A DNA stretch of 13,089 nucleotides from Actinomycetes bacterium. Its GTDB lineage: Bacteria > Actinomycetota > Acidimicrobiia > Acidimicrobiales > Palsa-688. The notes below the pieces were generated by a model. It saw only the letters and a program-made list of their open reading frames with translations, searched no databases and was not told the origin of the DNA. The position numbers and the translations under genes were made by a program. Positions 6,286-13,089 of this stretch are shown piece by piece; the stretch's first letter is position 1, and each line of letters opens with the position of its first letter. The stretch lies in contig JAJZYO010000020.1 of the NCBI GenBank assembly GCA_021798075.1, positions 1 to 13,089 of the forward strand, written 5' to 3'.

Positions 6286-7857
6286 GTGCGCCGGCGCATA
6301 AGCGTGACGATGTTTGCCCTGGTGGTAGCCGCGCTCGTCGTCGCGGGCCTGGCCACTCTCGGCCTCACCTCGCTAAACAGCGTCTCCAAGACCGAGTCCC
6401 AGCTCGCCGTGGAGGCAAACCAGCTCGCCGACGGGATCAAAAAGGAGGTGGCCGCCGGCAACCCCCGCAACACTGACTCAGTCCTCCAGCAGATGCTCAG
6501 GTTCTTGAAGGAGCCCCTCAACCTGCAAGGAGAGGCCATCTACGGGGTGCAGTCGCATGGCACCAGCCTCCCCACCCTCTACAACTTCCTCGACCCCAAG
6601 CAGCCAGTGGTCCTGCCCGGCGGCGTCGCCCAGGAGCAGCTCGTCTCCAAGGAAGGCTTCATAGCAAGCATCCCCGTGAAAGGGCACCGAGGGAGCCTGG
6701 CCTGGGCTGCGCTCCTTTTTTCGACCACCAACCCGCTGCCGGCCGGGGGCCCAGGATGCCCTGGGTGCCAGTTCTTCAACCTGGTGGTCGTGCTCACCAG
6801 GCGGGCACCCGTAGGCGTCGGCAGCGCCGGCACGTGGTTCGCCATCGCCGCCGCGGCGACCGTGGTCGTCTCCCTCCTAGCCGCCACCCGCCTCGGACGG
6901 CGCATCGCACGCCCCCTCCAGCAGGTCGAGGCCGTCACGGGCCGTATCGCCTCTGGGGACCTCTCGGCGCGGGTCCCCGTGCCGTCCAAAGAAGGCCACG
7001 AGCTCGTCTCTCTCGCGAACAGCGTCAACCAGATGGCAGACAGCCTGGCGCGCGCCCGCGGCGCACAGCGCCAGTTCCTCATGTCGGTGTCCCACGACCT
7101 GCGTACGCCGCTCACCTCCATCCGGGGCTACGCGGAAGCACTTGCCGACGGGGCCACCGACGACGTCCCGCGCTCCGCCGCAGTGGTCCTCTCCGAGGCC
7201 AGGCGCCTTGAACGCCTGGTAGGGGACCTGCTCGAGCTGGCAAAACTTGAGGCCGGGTCATTCGGCCTGTCCTGCACCGAGATCGACCTCTTCGAGGTGG
7301 CCAACAGCACCGTCGAGGCCTTCCAGCCAGCAGCAGATTCGCTCGGCCTGCAGATCGAGCTCGCCGCCGCCGGCCGTCCCACCTCCGTTCTCTGCTACGC
7401 CGACCCCGACCGCCTGGGCCAGGTCGTCGCGAACGTCGTGGAAAACGCGCTCAAGTACGCGAGGCAACGGGTCACCGTTGTGACCGGCTACGCCCCGGGG
7501 ACCAGCGAGCCCACTCTCGCCGTCGAGGACGACGGGCCGGGCATCCCTTCTGCAGACTTGGACAACGTGTTCAAGCGGCTGTACCAGTCCTCTTCGGCAG
7601 CGTCGCGCAAGCTCGGCTCCGGGCTCGGCCTAGCGATCGTAAAGGAGCTGGTCACCGCGATGGGAGGCAGGGTGGTCGCCGAATCGCCGACACGCCCTGA
7701 CGGTGGCACCCGGATAGTCGTGACGCTCTCCGCTCCCCAGCCAGCCAGCCCAGCGGGCCGCAGGGCGTCAAGGAGCGCCGCGCCGCTCGGCCTCCCCGTG
7801 CGCGACGCGCCCGGCGCGCCCGAGGCAGTCGGCACTAGACGGCCGGGCGCCGGCTAA
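6286..7857 (+). CDS. Membrane sensor histidine kinase with an extracytoplasmic CPGC motif
   Basis: Partner of the preceding regulator, 523 residues from GTG 6286, with AGGA five bases upstream. Seen: transmembrane helix 1 at about 8-30; an extracytoplasmic sensor region at about 31-180; helix 2 at about 183-202; HAMP at about 203-255; HisKA with phospho-acceptor His270 in SVSHDLRTPLTSIRGY; N box NVVENALKYAR (383-393); G1 box EDDGPGIP (414-421); G2 box GSGLGLAIVKEL (444-455); and a Pro/Ala/Arg-rich tail after 485 that is outside the catalytic fold. The sensor region contains CPGC at 158-161, close to the membrane, a CxxC pair that could form a disulfide or bind metal. The signal is unknown. 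Autophosphorylation on His270 and transfer to Asp56 of the regulator is expected from the family. Confidence 0.93.
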   Translation: MRRRISVTMFALVVAALVVAGLATLGLTSLNSVSKTESQLAVEANQLADGIKKEVAAGNPRNTDSVLQQMLRFLKEPLNLQGEAIYGVQSHGTSLPTLYNFLDPKQPVVLPGGVAQEQLVSKEGFIASIPVKGHRGSLAWAALLFSTTNPLPAGGPGCPGCQFFNLVVVLTRRAPVGVGSAGTWFAIAAAATVVVSLLAATRLGRRIARPLQQVEAVTGRIASGDLSARVPVPSKEGHELVSLANSVNQMADSLARARGAQRQFLMSVSHDLRTPLTSIRGYAEALADGATDDVPRSAAVVLSEARRLERLVGDLLELAKLEAGSFGLSCTEIDLFEVANSTVEAFQPAADSLGLQIELAAAGRPTSVLCYADPDRLGQVVANVVENALKYARQRVTVVTGYAPGTSEPTLAVEDDGPGIPSADLDNVFKRLYQSSSAASRKLGSGLGLAIVKELVTAMGGRVVAESPTRPDGGTRIVVTLSAPQPASPAGRRASRSAAPLGLPVRDAPGAPEAVGTRRPGAG

Positions 7858-7900
7858 GCGCCAAGGACGTCCCGAAGGCGCCGCTGCGGAGGGACCTCGC

Positions 7901-9028
7901 TCAGGCATTGGAGGGCAGTTCGCTCCCCGGGCCGCGCCGGCGAAGCGCCGGCACGGCTGGGCGGCGGTGCGGCGGGAGGGTCGACTCACCCGGGCCTTCG
8001 ACCACGAAGCCGGCGTCCGCGATCATCTGGAGGTCGTCTTGCGCCGGCGCTCCCTCCGAGGTCAGGTAGTCACCGAGGAAGATCGAGTTGGCGATGTGGA
8101 GGCCGAGGGGCTGCAGGCTCCGCAGGTGCATCTCCCTGCCTCCGGCGATGCGGACCTCGACATCAGGGAACACGAACCGGAACATGGCGAGCACTAGCAG
8201 GCACTTGGCCGGCGTGAGGTCGTTACGCCCGGCGAGGGGGGTACCCGGGAACGGCATGAGGAAATTGACCGGCACGGATTCTGGCTCCAGCTCTCGCAGG
8301 CGGAACGCCACGTCCACGATCTCCTCGTCGGTCTCCCCCATCCCAACGATCACGCCCGAACAAGGAGAGAGGCCGGCATCTGCGGCGGAGCGCACGGTGC
8401 TCACGCGCTCAGAGAAGCCGTGAGTGGTGCAGATCTGCCCGTACCGGGACTCTGCGGTGTTGAGGTTGTGGTTGTACGCGTCGGCACCGGCACAACGCAG
8501 GCTTTCGGCTTGGCCGGGCCCGAGGATGCCCACGCAAACGCAGACCTCCAGCTCGGGCCGGCGGGCACGCACGGCAGCGATCGTGCTCGACACCCGGTCG
8601 AGGTCGCGCTCCGTCGGGCCCCTTCCACTGGCCACGAGGCAGACCCGCTTGGCGCCACGTTCAGCAGCCATCTCCGCCTCCTTCGCCGCTGCCTCTGGGT
8701 CGAGCCAGCTGTAGCGCAGTACCCCCGTGGAGGGCCCGCGCCGCTGAGAGCAATAAGAGCAATCCTCGCCGCAGAGCCCGCTTTTCATGTTCACCAGGTA
8801 GTTGAGCTTGACGCGGTTGGCGAAGAAGGCCCGGCGCACCCTCGCCGCCGCGGCCACCACGTCCAACAACACGTCTTCTTCTGCGGCCAACACCGCGAGA
8901 GCTTGCTCGCGCGACGGCCGGCCAAGACCGCGAGCCTGTTCCGTTATCGCCTCCAACCAGGACAGATCGCCATGCGCTCCCATGCCTGCATCCTCGCGGA
9001 CGCCGGCCAGCGTGGTCAACCGGCCCAT
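7901..9028 (-). CDS. bioB: Biotin synthase (radical SAM)
   Basis: Inserts sulfur into dethiobiotin to make biotin, using a [4Fe-4S] cluster with SAM and a [2Fe-2S] cluster as sulfur source. From ATG 9028 it has 375 residues. Seen: radical-SAM cysteines 86, 90 and 93 in [14 protein letters not shown]; further cluster ligands Cys130 (VCLVASG), Cys163 (LEVCVCVG), Cys223 ([13 protein letters not shown]) and Arg293 (EVRIAGGRE), spaced as in the E. coli enzyme; YNHNLNT (185-191); and [20 protein letters not shown]. The C-terminal tail ends [13 protein letters not shown], a form common in actinobacterial BioB. ATG 9028 has GGAAAGG nine bases upstream and its first 15 codons have high GC at third positions; ATG 8983 is an alternative. 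Convergent with the kinase gene, with a 43-bp gap, and divergent from the mutarotase gene. Confidence 0.96.
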   Translation of the reverse strand: MGRLTTLAGVREDAGMGAHGDLSWLEAITEQARGLGRPSREQALAVLAAEEDVLLDVVAAAARVRRAFFANRVKLNYLVNMKSGLCGEDCSYCSQRRGPSTGVLRYSWLDPEAAAKEAEMAAERGAKRVCLVASGRGPTERDLDRVSSTIAAVRARRPELEVCVCVGILGPGQAESLRCAGADAYNHNLNTAESRYGQICTTHGFSERVSTVRSAADAGLSPCSGVIVGMGETDEEIVDVAFRLRELEPESVPVNFLMPFPGTPLAGRNDLTPAKCLLVLAMFRFVFPDVEVRIAGGREMHLRSLQPLGLHIANSIFLGDYLTSEGAPAQDDLQMIADAGFVVEGPGESTLPPHRRPAVPALRRRGPGSELPSNA

Positions 9029-9040
9029 GACAGCTAACCT
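9013..9040 (+). promoter_or_regulatory. Candidate promoter for a leaderless mutarotase transcript
   Basis: TGGTCA (9013-9018, 4 of 6 to TTGACA), a 16-bp spacer and TAACCT (9035-9040), which fits TANNNT. The box ends seven bases before ATG 9048, and no Shine-Dalgarno precedes that ATG, as expected for leaderless mRNA. The element lies over the start of bioB on the other strand. Confidence 0.4.
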
Positions 9041-9044
9041 TTCC
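9038..9044 (-). promoter_or_regulatory. Ribosome binding site deciding the bioB start
   Basis: Minus-strand GGAAAGG, nine bases before ATG 9028. It supports 9028 over 8983, which has only GAGG eight bases upstream. The site overlaps the putative -10 box of the divergent mutarotase gene. Confidence 0.45.
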
Positions 9045-9047
9045 GCC

Positions 9048-9992
9048 ATGCCGAACACCCAATTTGAGGCCTTGGGACGCGCCGGGCGGCTTTTCGAAGT
9101 AAAGAGCGGTAGCCGGTCGGCGCTCGTCACCGAGGAAGGCGCCGGTCTTTTCCGGGTCAGCTGGGACGGTACCGAGTTGCTCAGTCCTGCGAACGATGAC
9201 GGCTTCGGCGGCAACGGTGGCCACGGCCAGATCCTCGTTCCCTGGCCGGGACGTGTTGCCAAGGGTTACTACGACTTCGGCGGGGAGGGGTACCAGTTGC
9301 CCGTGGACGACCATGTGGCCAACGCCGCCATCCACGGCTTCGCCCGTTGGCTCACTTGGTCGCGAAGCGACCAAGATGCCGACCGCATCACCCTCTCCGC
9401 ACGAATGCTGGCACGGCAGGGCTACCCTTTTTGCTTCGACCTCGAGCAGTCCTACGCCTGGCTCGCCGACAGCCTCGAGGTAGCGCTCTCGGCCACCAAT
9501 GTCGGCGATCGAACCGCGCCTTTTGGCTACGGGTGCCATCCTTACTTCACGGTCGGCACCGAGACTGTCGACGACGCCGTCTTGGAGGTCGCGGCGGACC
9601 ACTACCTGAAGGTTGACGACGTCCTGAACCCGGTCGGGTTGCCCGAGCCGGTGGATGGTACACCCTTCGACTTCCGGGAGCCCCGGCCGGTCGGGCCAAC
9701 GCACTTCGACGTGACGCTCGCCGGCCTCGCCCGCGACCAAGACGGCAACGTCGCCGTCAAGTTCGCCTCCCCTGACAGGAGCGTCACGGTCACCTGCTCC
9801 TTCGGGCCGGCGGTCAACTACGTGCAGCTTTACAGCGGGGACACGCTGGCACCGGCCCTTAGGCGTCGGGCGCTCGCGATCGAGCCCTATACGTGCGCCC
9901 CAAACGCCTTCAACAACGGCCTCGGCCTGCTCCGCGTCCCTCCGGGCGGATCGGTCAGGGTGGCCTGGTCGATCTCAGCCGAAGCCTCCTAG
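9048..9992 (+). CDS. Aldose 1-epimerase (galactose mutarotase) family protein
   Basis: A 314-residue cytoplasmic beta-sandwich protein expected to interconvert alpha and beta anomers of aldoses. Seen: VPWPGRV (64-70), with the substrate-binding Arg of the family; AAIHGFARW with His96; [10 protein letters not shown] with His164, the catalytic acid; and [15 protein letters not shown] with Glu279, the catalytic base. These match the two histidines and the glutamate known for GalM-type enzymes. The open frame continues upstream to 8802, but that part is antisense to bioB and has no homology; ATG 9048 starts where the family similarity begins. The stop lies 18 bp inside the end of bioD on the opposite strand. 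The substrate cannot be told; this subgroup also includes glucose-6-phosphate 1-epimerase-like proteins. No other sugar genes are near. Confidence 0.88.
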   Translation: MPNTQFEALGRAGRLFEVKSGSRSALVTEEGAGLFRVSWDGTELLSPANDDGFGGNGGHGQILVPWPGRVAKGYYDFGGEGYQLPVDDHVANAAIHGFARWLTWSRSDQDADRITLSARMLARQGYPFCFDLEQSYAWLADSLEVALSATNVGDRTAPFGYGCHPYFTVGTETVDDAVLEVAADHYLKVDDVLNPVGLPEPVDGTPFDFREPRPVGPTHFDVTLAGLARDQDGNVAVKFASPDRSVTVTCSFGPAVNYVQLYSGDTLAPALRRRALAIEPYTCAPNAFNNGLGLLRVPPGGSVRVAWSISAEAS

Positions 9993-10646
9993 GGGGTCGC
10001 GTAGGCCGGCTACGTCCCCGGCCAGCGAACTGACGGACACTTCTACGGCCAGTCCGGCGCGTTCTCGCAGCCATGACAGGTTGGCGGAGTGGAGCTCGTC
10101 AGAGGGGTCGAAACGGTTCATGTACACGACTAGGCGCCGGCCCCCGAGCGCCCGCACCGCCAGGGAGACGCTGCTCAAGGTTCCGAGCCCAGGCAGCGCG
10201 ACCAGCACGACCAAGTCCGGCTCGAGCAGCTTGACCATGTCTACCCCGTCGCCGTCGGAGGCCTGCGGGGCGCCTATGCCACCAGCCTGCTCGACGATGC
10301 CCACGTCGGTAGCGGGCGGCCAGCGTAGCTCGTCTCTGATGTCGCGCAGCGTGAAGGGCGCGAGGCCCATGGACTCGGCCGCCATGGGGGGGGCCATAGG
10401 CTTCGCGTACCAGCGCGCGGGCGGGCAAACGTCGGTCACGCTTTCCCCAGTGGCGGCGGCGAGCAGCTCCGCGTCGAGGGGATGGTCGACGGCGGGGTCG
10501 AAGGACTGCGCGGGTTTCCTGGCAGCCACCGTGAACCCTCGCAGGCGCAGCTCGCCGGCCAGTTGCGAGCCAACCCATGTCTTGCCAATGTCGGTCCCGG
10601 TACCGGCGACTACGACGAGGGTTGCAGGCCGGTGCGGAGGCACCAT
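9975..10646 (-). CDS. bioD: ATP-dependent dethiobiotin synthetase
   Basis: Forms the ureido ring of dethiobiotin from diaminopelargonic acid, CO2 and ATP; the product is BioB's substrate. 223 residues from ATG 10646, the usual length. Seen: P-loop GTGTDIGKT (15-23) with Lys22; Lys44 in AARKPAQSF, matching the substrate-carbamate lysine of KPV-type motifs; Glu119 in VEQAGGIGAP, where most homologues have EGAGG; and Asn177 in VVYMNRFDP, near the nucleotide base. The catalytic lysines and glutamate remain, so activity is likely, although the EQAGG and KPAQSF variants mark a divergent branch. It follows the transporter stop by one base, so the two are co-translated. An extension to 10736 overlaps the transporter gene and is rejected. 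bioA and bioF are not in the window. Confidence 0.88.
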   Translation of the reverse strand: MVPPHRPATLVVVAGTGTDIGKTWVGSQLAGELRLRGFTVAARKPAQSFDPAVDHPLDAELLAAATGESVTDVCPPARWYAKPMAPPMAAESMGLAPFTLRDIRDELRWPPATDVGIVEQAGGIGAPQASDGDGVDMVKLLEPDLVVLVALPGLGTLSSVSLAVRALGGRRLVVYMNRFDPSDELHSANLSWLRERAGLAVEVSVSSLAGDVAGLRDPLGGFG

Positions 10647-10647
10647 C

Positions 10648-11886
10648 TCAGGCCGCCACTTTGTCCAAAGCGATGCTGCCGACGACCAACGCTGCCGCCA
10701 CGCCAACGAGCGCCGGCCCAAGCTCGTCCAAGCCAAAACGCTGGAAGATCAGGCCGAAGATCGCCGAGATCGCCGAACCTCCGAGGCCGGCTGCGCCTAT
10801 CTGCCAACCGATCACGTGGTGCGCGAAACCCGCGCCTACACGTGATGGCGTGAGCGCTATCAAAGCCGGGAAGACGCCCGCCAGCGCTGCGCCGATAACG
10901 ACGAGCCCGAGGAGTGCCACGATGGCCGCTGGCCGCCACCACACGAGGCCGGCGCCTCCTAACGCGACGGGGCAGCCCCACCGCACGATCGAGACGGGCG
11001 AGAGGGGGCGCCGTGGGACCGCCAAGGCAAAGCGGGCCGCTGTCAGGGCCCCCCAGTAGCCGAAGGTGGCCAGTCCTGTGGCCCCGGCCCCCATGTGCAG
11101 GACGCCCCGGTCGAAGCTCGGCTCCCACTGGCCTGCCGATACCTCAAAGCCCGTGTAGACCATGAACACAGCCAGCCCGAGGCCCACCACGAGAGCAAGG
11201 CGGCGCCGGCTGCTTGCCGCCCTACCGCCTGCCTGGAGCGCCGTGCCATCGGTCCCAAGGCCTGGCGCCGGCGCCGTTGCCCCAGGCCTACCGATCGGCG
11301 CCACCCGGCCTCCGACCCACCATGCCACAACGAGAGCCAGTTCGGCCCCGAGCACGACGCCGTAGGATGCCCGCCACGACCCTGCAAGCAACGCCGCCGT
11401 CACTATCAGGGGTGCCACCGTCGTCCCGATGCCGTACGAGCCGTGCAGCATGTTGAGCAACCTGTTCCGGCCCGTCAGGGCAACCGCCGTGTTGCAGGTG
11501 CTGTCGAGAAGCCCCGCCGAAATGCCGATCAGGGTCCCCGAGACCACGAACACGACGAAGCTCGGGGAAACGACGACACCTAGGGCACCGAGGGCACCGG
11601 CGGTGGCGCCGAGCATGACCATGGGCCTGGTCCCGAAGCGCCCGAACAACAGGCCCGCCACCGAGGAGCTGGCCAGAGACCCGAGCGTCCCGACGAGCAG
11701 CACTATCCCCAGGTCGGCAAGGGGGGCGCCAAAGCCCTTACGGAGCACCGGCCATGCCGTCCCGATCGTCCCGTCGGGCAAGCCGAGCACGACGAAGGCG
11801 TACAGCACCAGCGCATCGAAGCTTCTGCGCGAGGAACGCGCTTGAGCGGCCGGCGCGGGGGCGGCCGGCGCAGGTGCGCCTTCCAC
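10648..11886 (-). CDS. Major facilitator superfamily transporter
   Basis: A 412-residue polytopic membrane protein with about 12 hydrophobic segments, a basic central cytoplasmic loop (about 193-229, ending SSRRR) and a short Ala/Pro-rich N-terminus. Seen: VVLGLPDGTIGTAWP (32-46) in helix 1; GRFGTRP (82-88), a degenerate form of the loop 2-3 motif; LLDSTCNTAVA (126-136); and LLNMLHGSYGIGTTVAP (143-159), a helix 5 pattern seen in FucP-like and related sugar or drug transporters. The GTG start at 11886 lies six bases after the ygfZ stop, and bioD follows by one base, so it sits inside an operon. The substrate is unknown; export or import of a biotin-pathway compound is possible from context only. 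Confidence 0.85.
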   Translation of the reverse strand: MEGAPAPAAPAPAAQARSSRRSFDALVLYAFVVLGLPDGTIGTAWPVLRKGFGAPLADLGIVLLVGTLGSLASSSVAGLLFGRFGTRPMVMLGATAGALGALGVVVSPSFVVFVVSGTLIGISAGLLDSTCNTAVALTGRNRLLNMLHGSYGIGTTVAPLIVTAALLAGSWRASYGVVLGAELALVVAWWVGGRVAPIGRPGATAPAPGLGTDGTALQAGGRAASSRRRLALVVGLGLAVFMVYTGFEVSAGQWEPSFDRGVLHMGAGATGLATFGYWGALTAARFALAVPRRPLSPVSIVRWGCPVALGGAGLVWWRPAAIVALLGLVVIGAALAGVFPALIALTPSRVGAGFAHHVIGWQIGAAGLGGSAISAIFGLIFQRFGLDELGPALVGVAAALVVGSIALDKVAA

Positions 11887-11892
11887 GCCTGA

Positions 11893-12825
11893 CTACCGGT
11901 CGGGAGGGGCTGGCGGAGCGTAAATTGGCAGCTCACAGACCTGGCACTCCTCCACCCCGCCCTCAGCCTCTACGTAGACGGTCCGGCCCGGTTCAACGCC
12001 CCTTTTGACATAGCCAAGCCCGACCCAACCCGAGCGCGGGGACCGGGCGGCGCTGGTCAAGCTGCCCAACGCCTTTTCCGCCCCCGGGACTTCGTACAGG
12101 GCAGCACCAGGTTGAGCGGGCCCGGAAAGCGAGAGCCCGTAGAGGCGGCGGGGCACGTTGCTTCCTCTAGCGTCGATCCGTGCCACGAGCTCCTGGCCCG
12201 TGTAGCAGCCCTTGGTGAAGCTGACCGCGACCGACACGAGACCTGCCTCGGCGGGGATGGTGCGCTCGTCGAGCTCAGCACCATGGCGAGGGAACCCGGC
12301 TTCGATCCGGGCCGCTTCGTATGCCTCGGGGCTGGCGGCGACGGTGCCAGTGGGGAGCTCTGGGGCCGGGCCACCCACCGGCCCGAACAAGTCGTAGCCC
12401 GCCAGCCCACCCCAGTGGAAAGGCACGGTTACCGTGGCCTCGCCGGCACCCGGATAGCCGACGCCGACATCTCGGCCGCGCACGGGTGCCACCTGCAAGG
12501 GGACTGCTTCCACGTCTGCCCTCGTTCGCAGCTTGAACATGAGCAACCTCTCGACAAGCGCAGGCCCGACACCAGCATCGGTGTCGAGGAGGTATTCCTC
12601 GGGGCCGCGCTTACTTACCCGCACGAGCGCGACGAGCCTGCCCTCCGGCCGCAGCACGAGCGACCAGGCCCACCCGAGCTCCCCCAGGACCGCCATGTCC
12701 TGGCTGAGCTGGCCCTGCAAATAGCGCTCGGCTTCCGGGCCCCTTACCCGCACCACGTCGCGCTGCCACTCGAAGGTGGCCGCGCCCTCAAAAATTGCAG
12801 AGTAACCGCCGTCGCCATCGGCCAC
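11893..12825 (-). CDS. ygfZ: YgfZ/GcvT-type folate-binding protein
   Basis: A 310-residue member of the YgfZ (COG0354) family, tetrahydrofolate-binding proteins that help assemble or repair certain iron-sulfur enzymes. Seen: the N-terminal GcvT-like domain with RVRGPEAERYLQGQLSQDM (26-44); LRPEGRLVALVRV (58-70); EAARIEAGFPRHGAELDE (170-187), and the family signature KGCYTGQELVARIDARG (205-221) with conserved Cys207. The C-terminal beta domain (about 225-295) ends in a short tail. The start is GTG 12825, because GGAGGAGG lies six bases upstream; the longer frame from TTG 12843 would place the Shine-Dalgarno inside the gene. The upstream partial gene ends 44 bp before. The link to BioB, an iron-sulfur enzyme encoded nearby, is suggestive only. 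Confidence 0.9.
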   Translation of the reverse strand: MADGDGGYSAIFEGAATFEWQRDVVRVRGPEAERYLQGQLSQDMAVLGELGWAWSLVLRPEGRLVALVRVSKRGPEEYLLDTDAGVGPALVERLLMFKLRTRADVEAVPLQVAPVRGRDVGVGYPGAGEATVTVPFHWGGLAGYDLFGPVGGPAPELPTGTVAASPEAYEAARIEAGFPRHGAELDERTIPAEAGLVSVAVSFTKGCYTGQELVARIDARGSNVPRRLYGLSLSGPAQPGAALYEVPGAEKALGSLTSAARSPRSGWVGLGYVKRGVEPGRTVYVEAEGGVEECQVCELPIYAPPAPPDR

Positions 12826-12831
12826 CGTTGT

Positions 12832-12839
12832 CCTCCTCC
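12832..12839 (-). promoter_or_regulatory. Strong Shine-Dalgarno for ygfZ
   Basis: Minus-strand GGAGGAGG with a six-base spacer before GTG 12825. It decides the start and rejects TTG 12843. Confidence 0.8.
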
Positions 12840-12847
12840 CCAATGCC

Positions 12848-12886
12848 CAGCTTCTCAGTACTCAGCTTCTCAGTACTCAGCTTCTC
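12848..12886. repeat. 15-bp tandem repeat that copies a stop codon, 2.6 copies
   Basis: Plus-strand unit cagcttctcagtact at 12848-12862 and 12863-12877, then a partial copy to 12886. Read on the minus strand it is in frame with the upstream gene and spells E-A-E-Y-stop; the next copy repeats the TGA 15 bp further on. It fills most of the space between that gene and the ygfZ ribosome binding site. Confidence 0.9.
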
Positions 12887-13088
12887 GGCGCCCAGCCCTT
12901 AGGTGACCGGCCCTTAGGTGACCGGCCCTTAGGTGACCGGCCTCGAGCGCCTGTTCTCCGGCGCCGCCCCCAGGGCCAGCAGGCGGAGCCCCATTACGAG
13001 CGGCTCTCACTTCGGCTATCCGCCTCGCACCCGGGACCGCGGCGAGTAGGGCAGCGGCCTTGTTGACGCACTCCTGGTCCTCCTGCGC
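12870..13088 (-). CDS. C-terminal end of an unidentified protein, 5' part outside the window
   Basis: An open frame enters from the right edge and runs 72 codons to TGA at 12872-12870. The first part, AQEDQECVNKAAALLAAVPG then ARRIAEVRAARNG, has high GC at third positions and reads as an amphipathic helical C-terminus. It continues with a Gly/Pro/Ala linker (about 33-47) and three copies of AGHLR encoded by a 15-bp tandem repeat, then AGRREAEY. I do not recognise the family; what is visible is too short and of low complexity. It is on the same strand as ygfZ, 44 bp upstream, and probably in the same operon. The other two minus-strand frames contain stops within about 100 bp of the edge, which supports this frame. 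Confidence 0.6.
   Translation of the reverse strand, partial: AQEDQECVNKAAALLAAVPGARRIAEVRAARNGAPPAGPGGGAGEQALEAGHLRAGHLRAGHLRAGRREAEY
12895..12942. repeat. 15-bp tandem repeat, 3 perfect copies, encoding AGHLR
   Basis: Plus-strand unit gcccttaggtgaccg at 12895-12909, 12910-12924 and 12925-12939, plus three further matching bases. On the minus strand it is in frame with the partial gene and encodes AGHLR three times. It lies only 8 bp from a second, unrelated 15-bp repeat. Confidence 0.95.
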
Positions 13089-13089
13089 G

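Noticed and set aside
7846..7862. Hairpin GGCGC-GCGCC at the kinase stop codon as a terminator
   Set aside because: The stem is only five base pairs and no T run follows on either strand.
8802..9047. N-terminal extension of the mutarotase frame
   Set aside because: Antisense to the first part of bioB, low complexity, and outside the mutarotase family; ATG 9048 fits a leaderless start.
8661..9740. 359-codon minus-strand open frame
   Set aside because: Runs antisense to the mutarotase and in another frame of bioB; both of those have full sets of active-site residues.
12848..12942. CRISPR-like array
   Set aside because: Units are 15 bp and directly adjacent with no spacers, and they follow a reading frame; these are simple tandem repeats.

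Overview
The window is a compact, GC-rich bacterial chromosome segment. Third codon positions are strongly GC-biased, start codons are often GTG, and genes abut or overlap by a few bases. Several features point to the Actinomycetota: the form of the conjugation-type coupling ATPase at the left end, a BioB ending in an Arg-rich, Gly-rich tail, and TANNNT boxes placed for leaderless transcripts. A dedicated trpF argues against the classical Streptomyces/Mycobacterium type, which uses PriA instead; a deep-branching lineage such as Acidimicrobiia is my best guess, but this is inference.

Layout, left to right. (1) Positions 1-1693, minus strand: a sigma-like helix-turn-helix protein translationally coupled (ATGA) to a TraG/VirD4-type DNA-transfer coupling ATPase that runs off the left edge. 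The ATPase has no stop codon inside the window and no N-terminal membrane helices. (2) 1694-1872: a 179-bp gap with a probable trp terminator, three inverted repeats and an orphan perfect Shine-Dalgarno sequence. (3) 1873-5495, minus strand: trpC-trpF-trpB-trpA, a tight operon for the last steps of tryptophan synthesis; trpE, trpG and trpD are not here. (4) 5601-7857, plus strand: an OmpR-type response regulator and its membrane histidine kinase, divergent from trpC. (5) 7901-9028, minus: biotin synthase bioB, convergent with the kinase and divergent from (6) a galactose-mutarotase-like gene (9048-9992, plus). (7) 9975-13088, minus: an operon read right to left: the C-terminal end of an unidentified gene, a YgfZ-type folate-binding protein, an MFS transporter and bioD.

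How the genes work together: TrpC, TrpF, TrpB and TrpA convert phosphoribosyl-anthranilate, via CdRP and indole-glycerol phosphate, to tryptophan. BioD and BioB are the last two steps of biotin synthesis, but they lie in separate transcription units with the mutarotase gene between them. YgfZ supports iron-sulfur enzymes, and BioB is one, so the association may be functional. The regulator/kinase pair is a self-contained signalling unit with unknown input.

The most unusual structural feature is a set of in-frame 15-bp tandem repeats, each encoding a pentapeptide, that sit at gene ends: the start of the coupling ATPase, the start of trpB, and the 3' end of the gene before ygfZ (two different repeats side by side, one of which copies the stop codon). 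The hunt found no CRISPR array, tRNA, rRNA, transposase or integrase.
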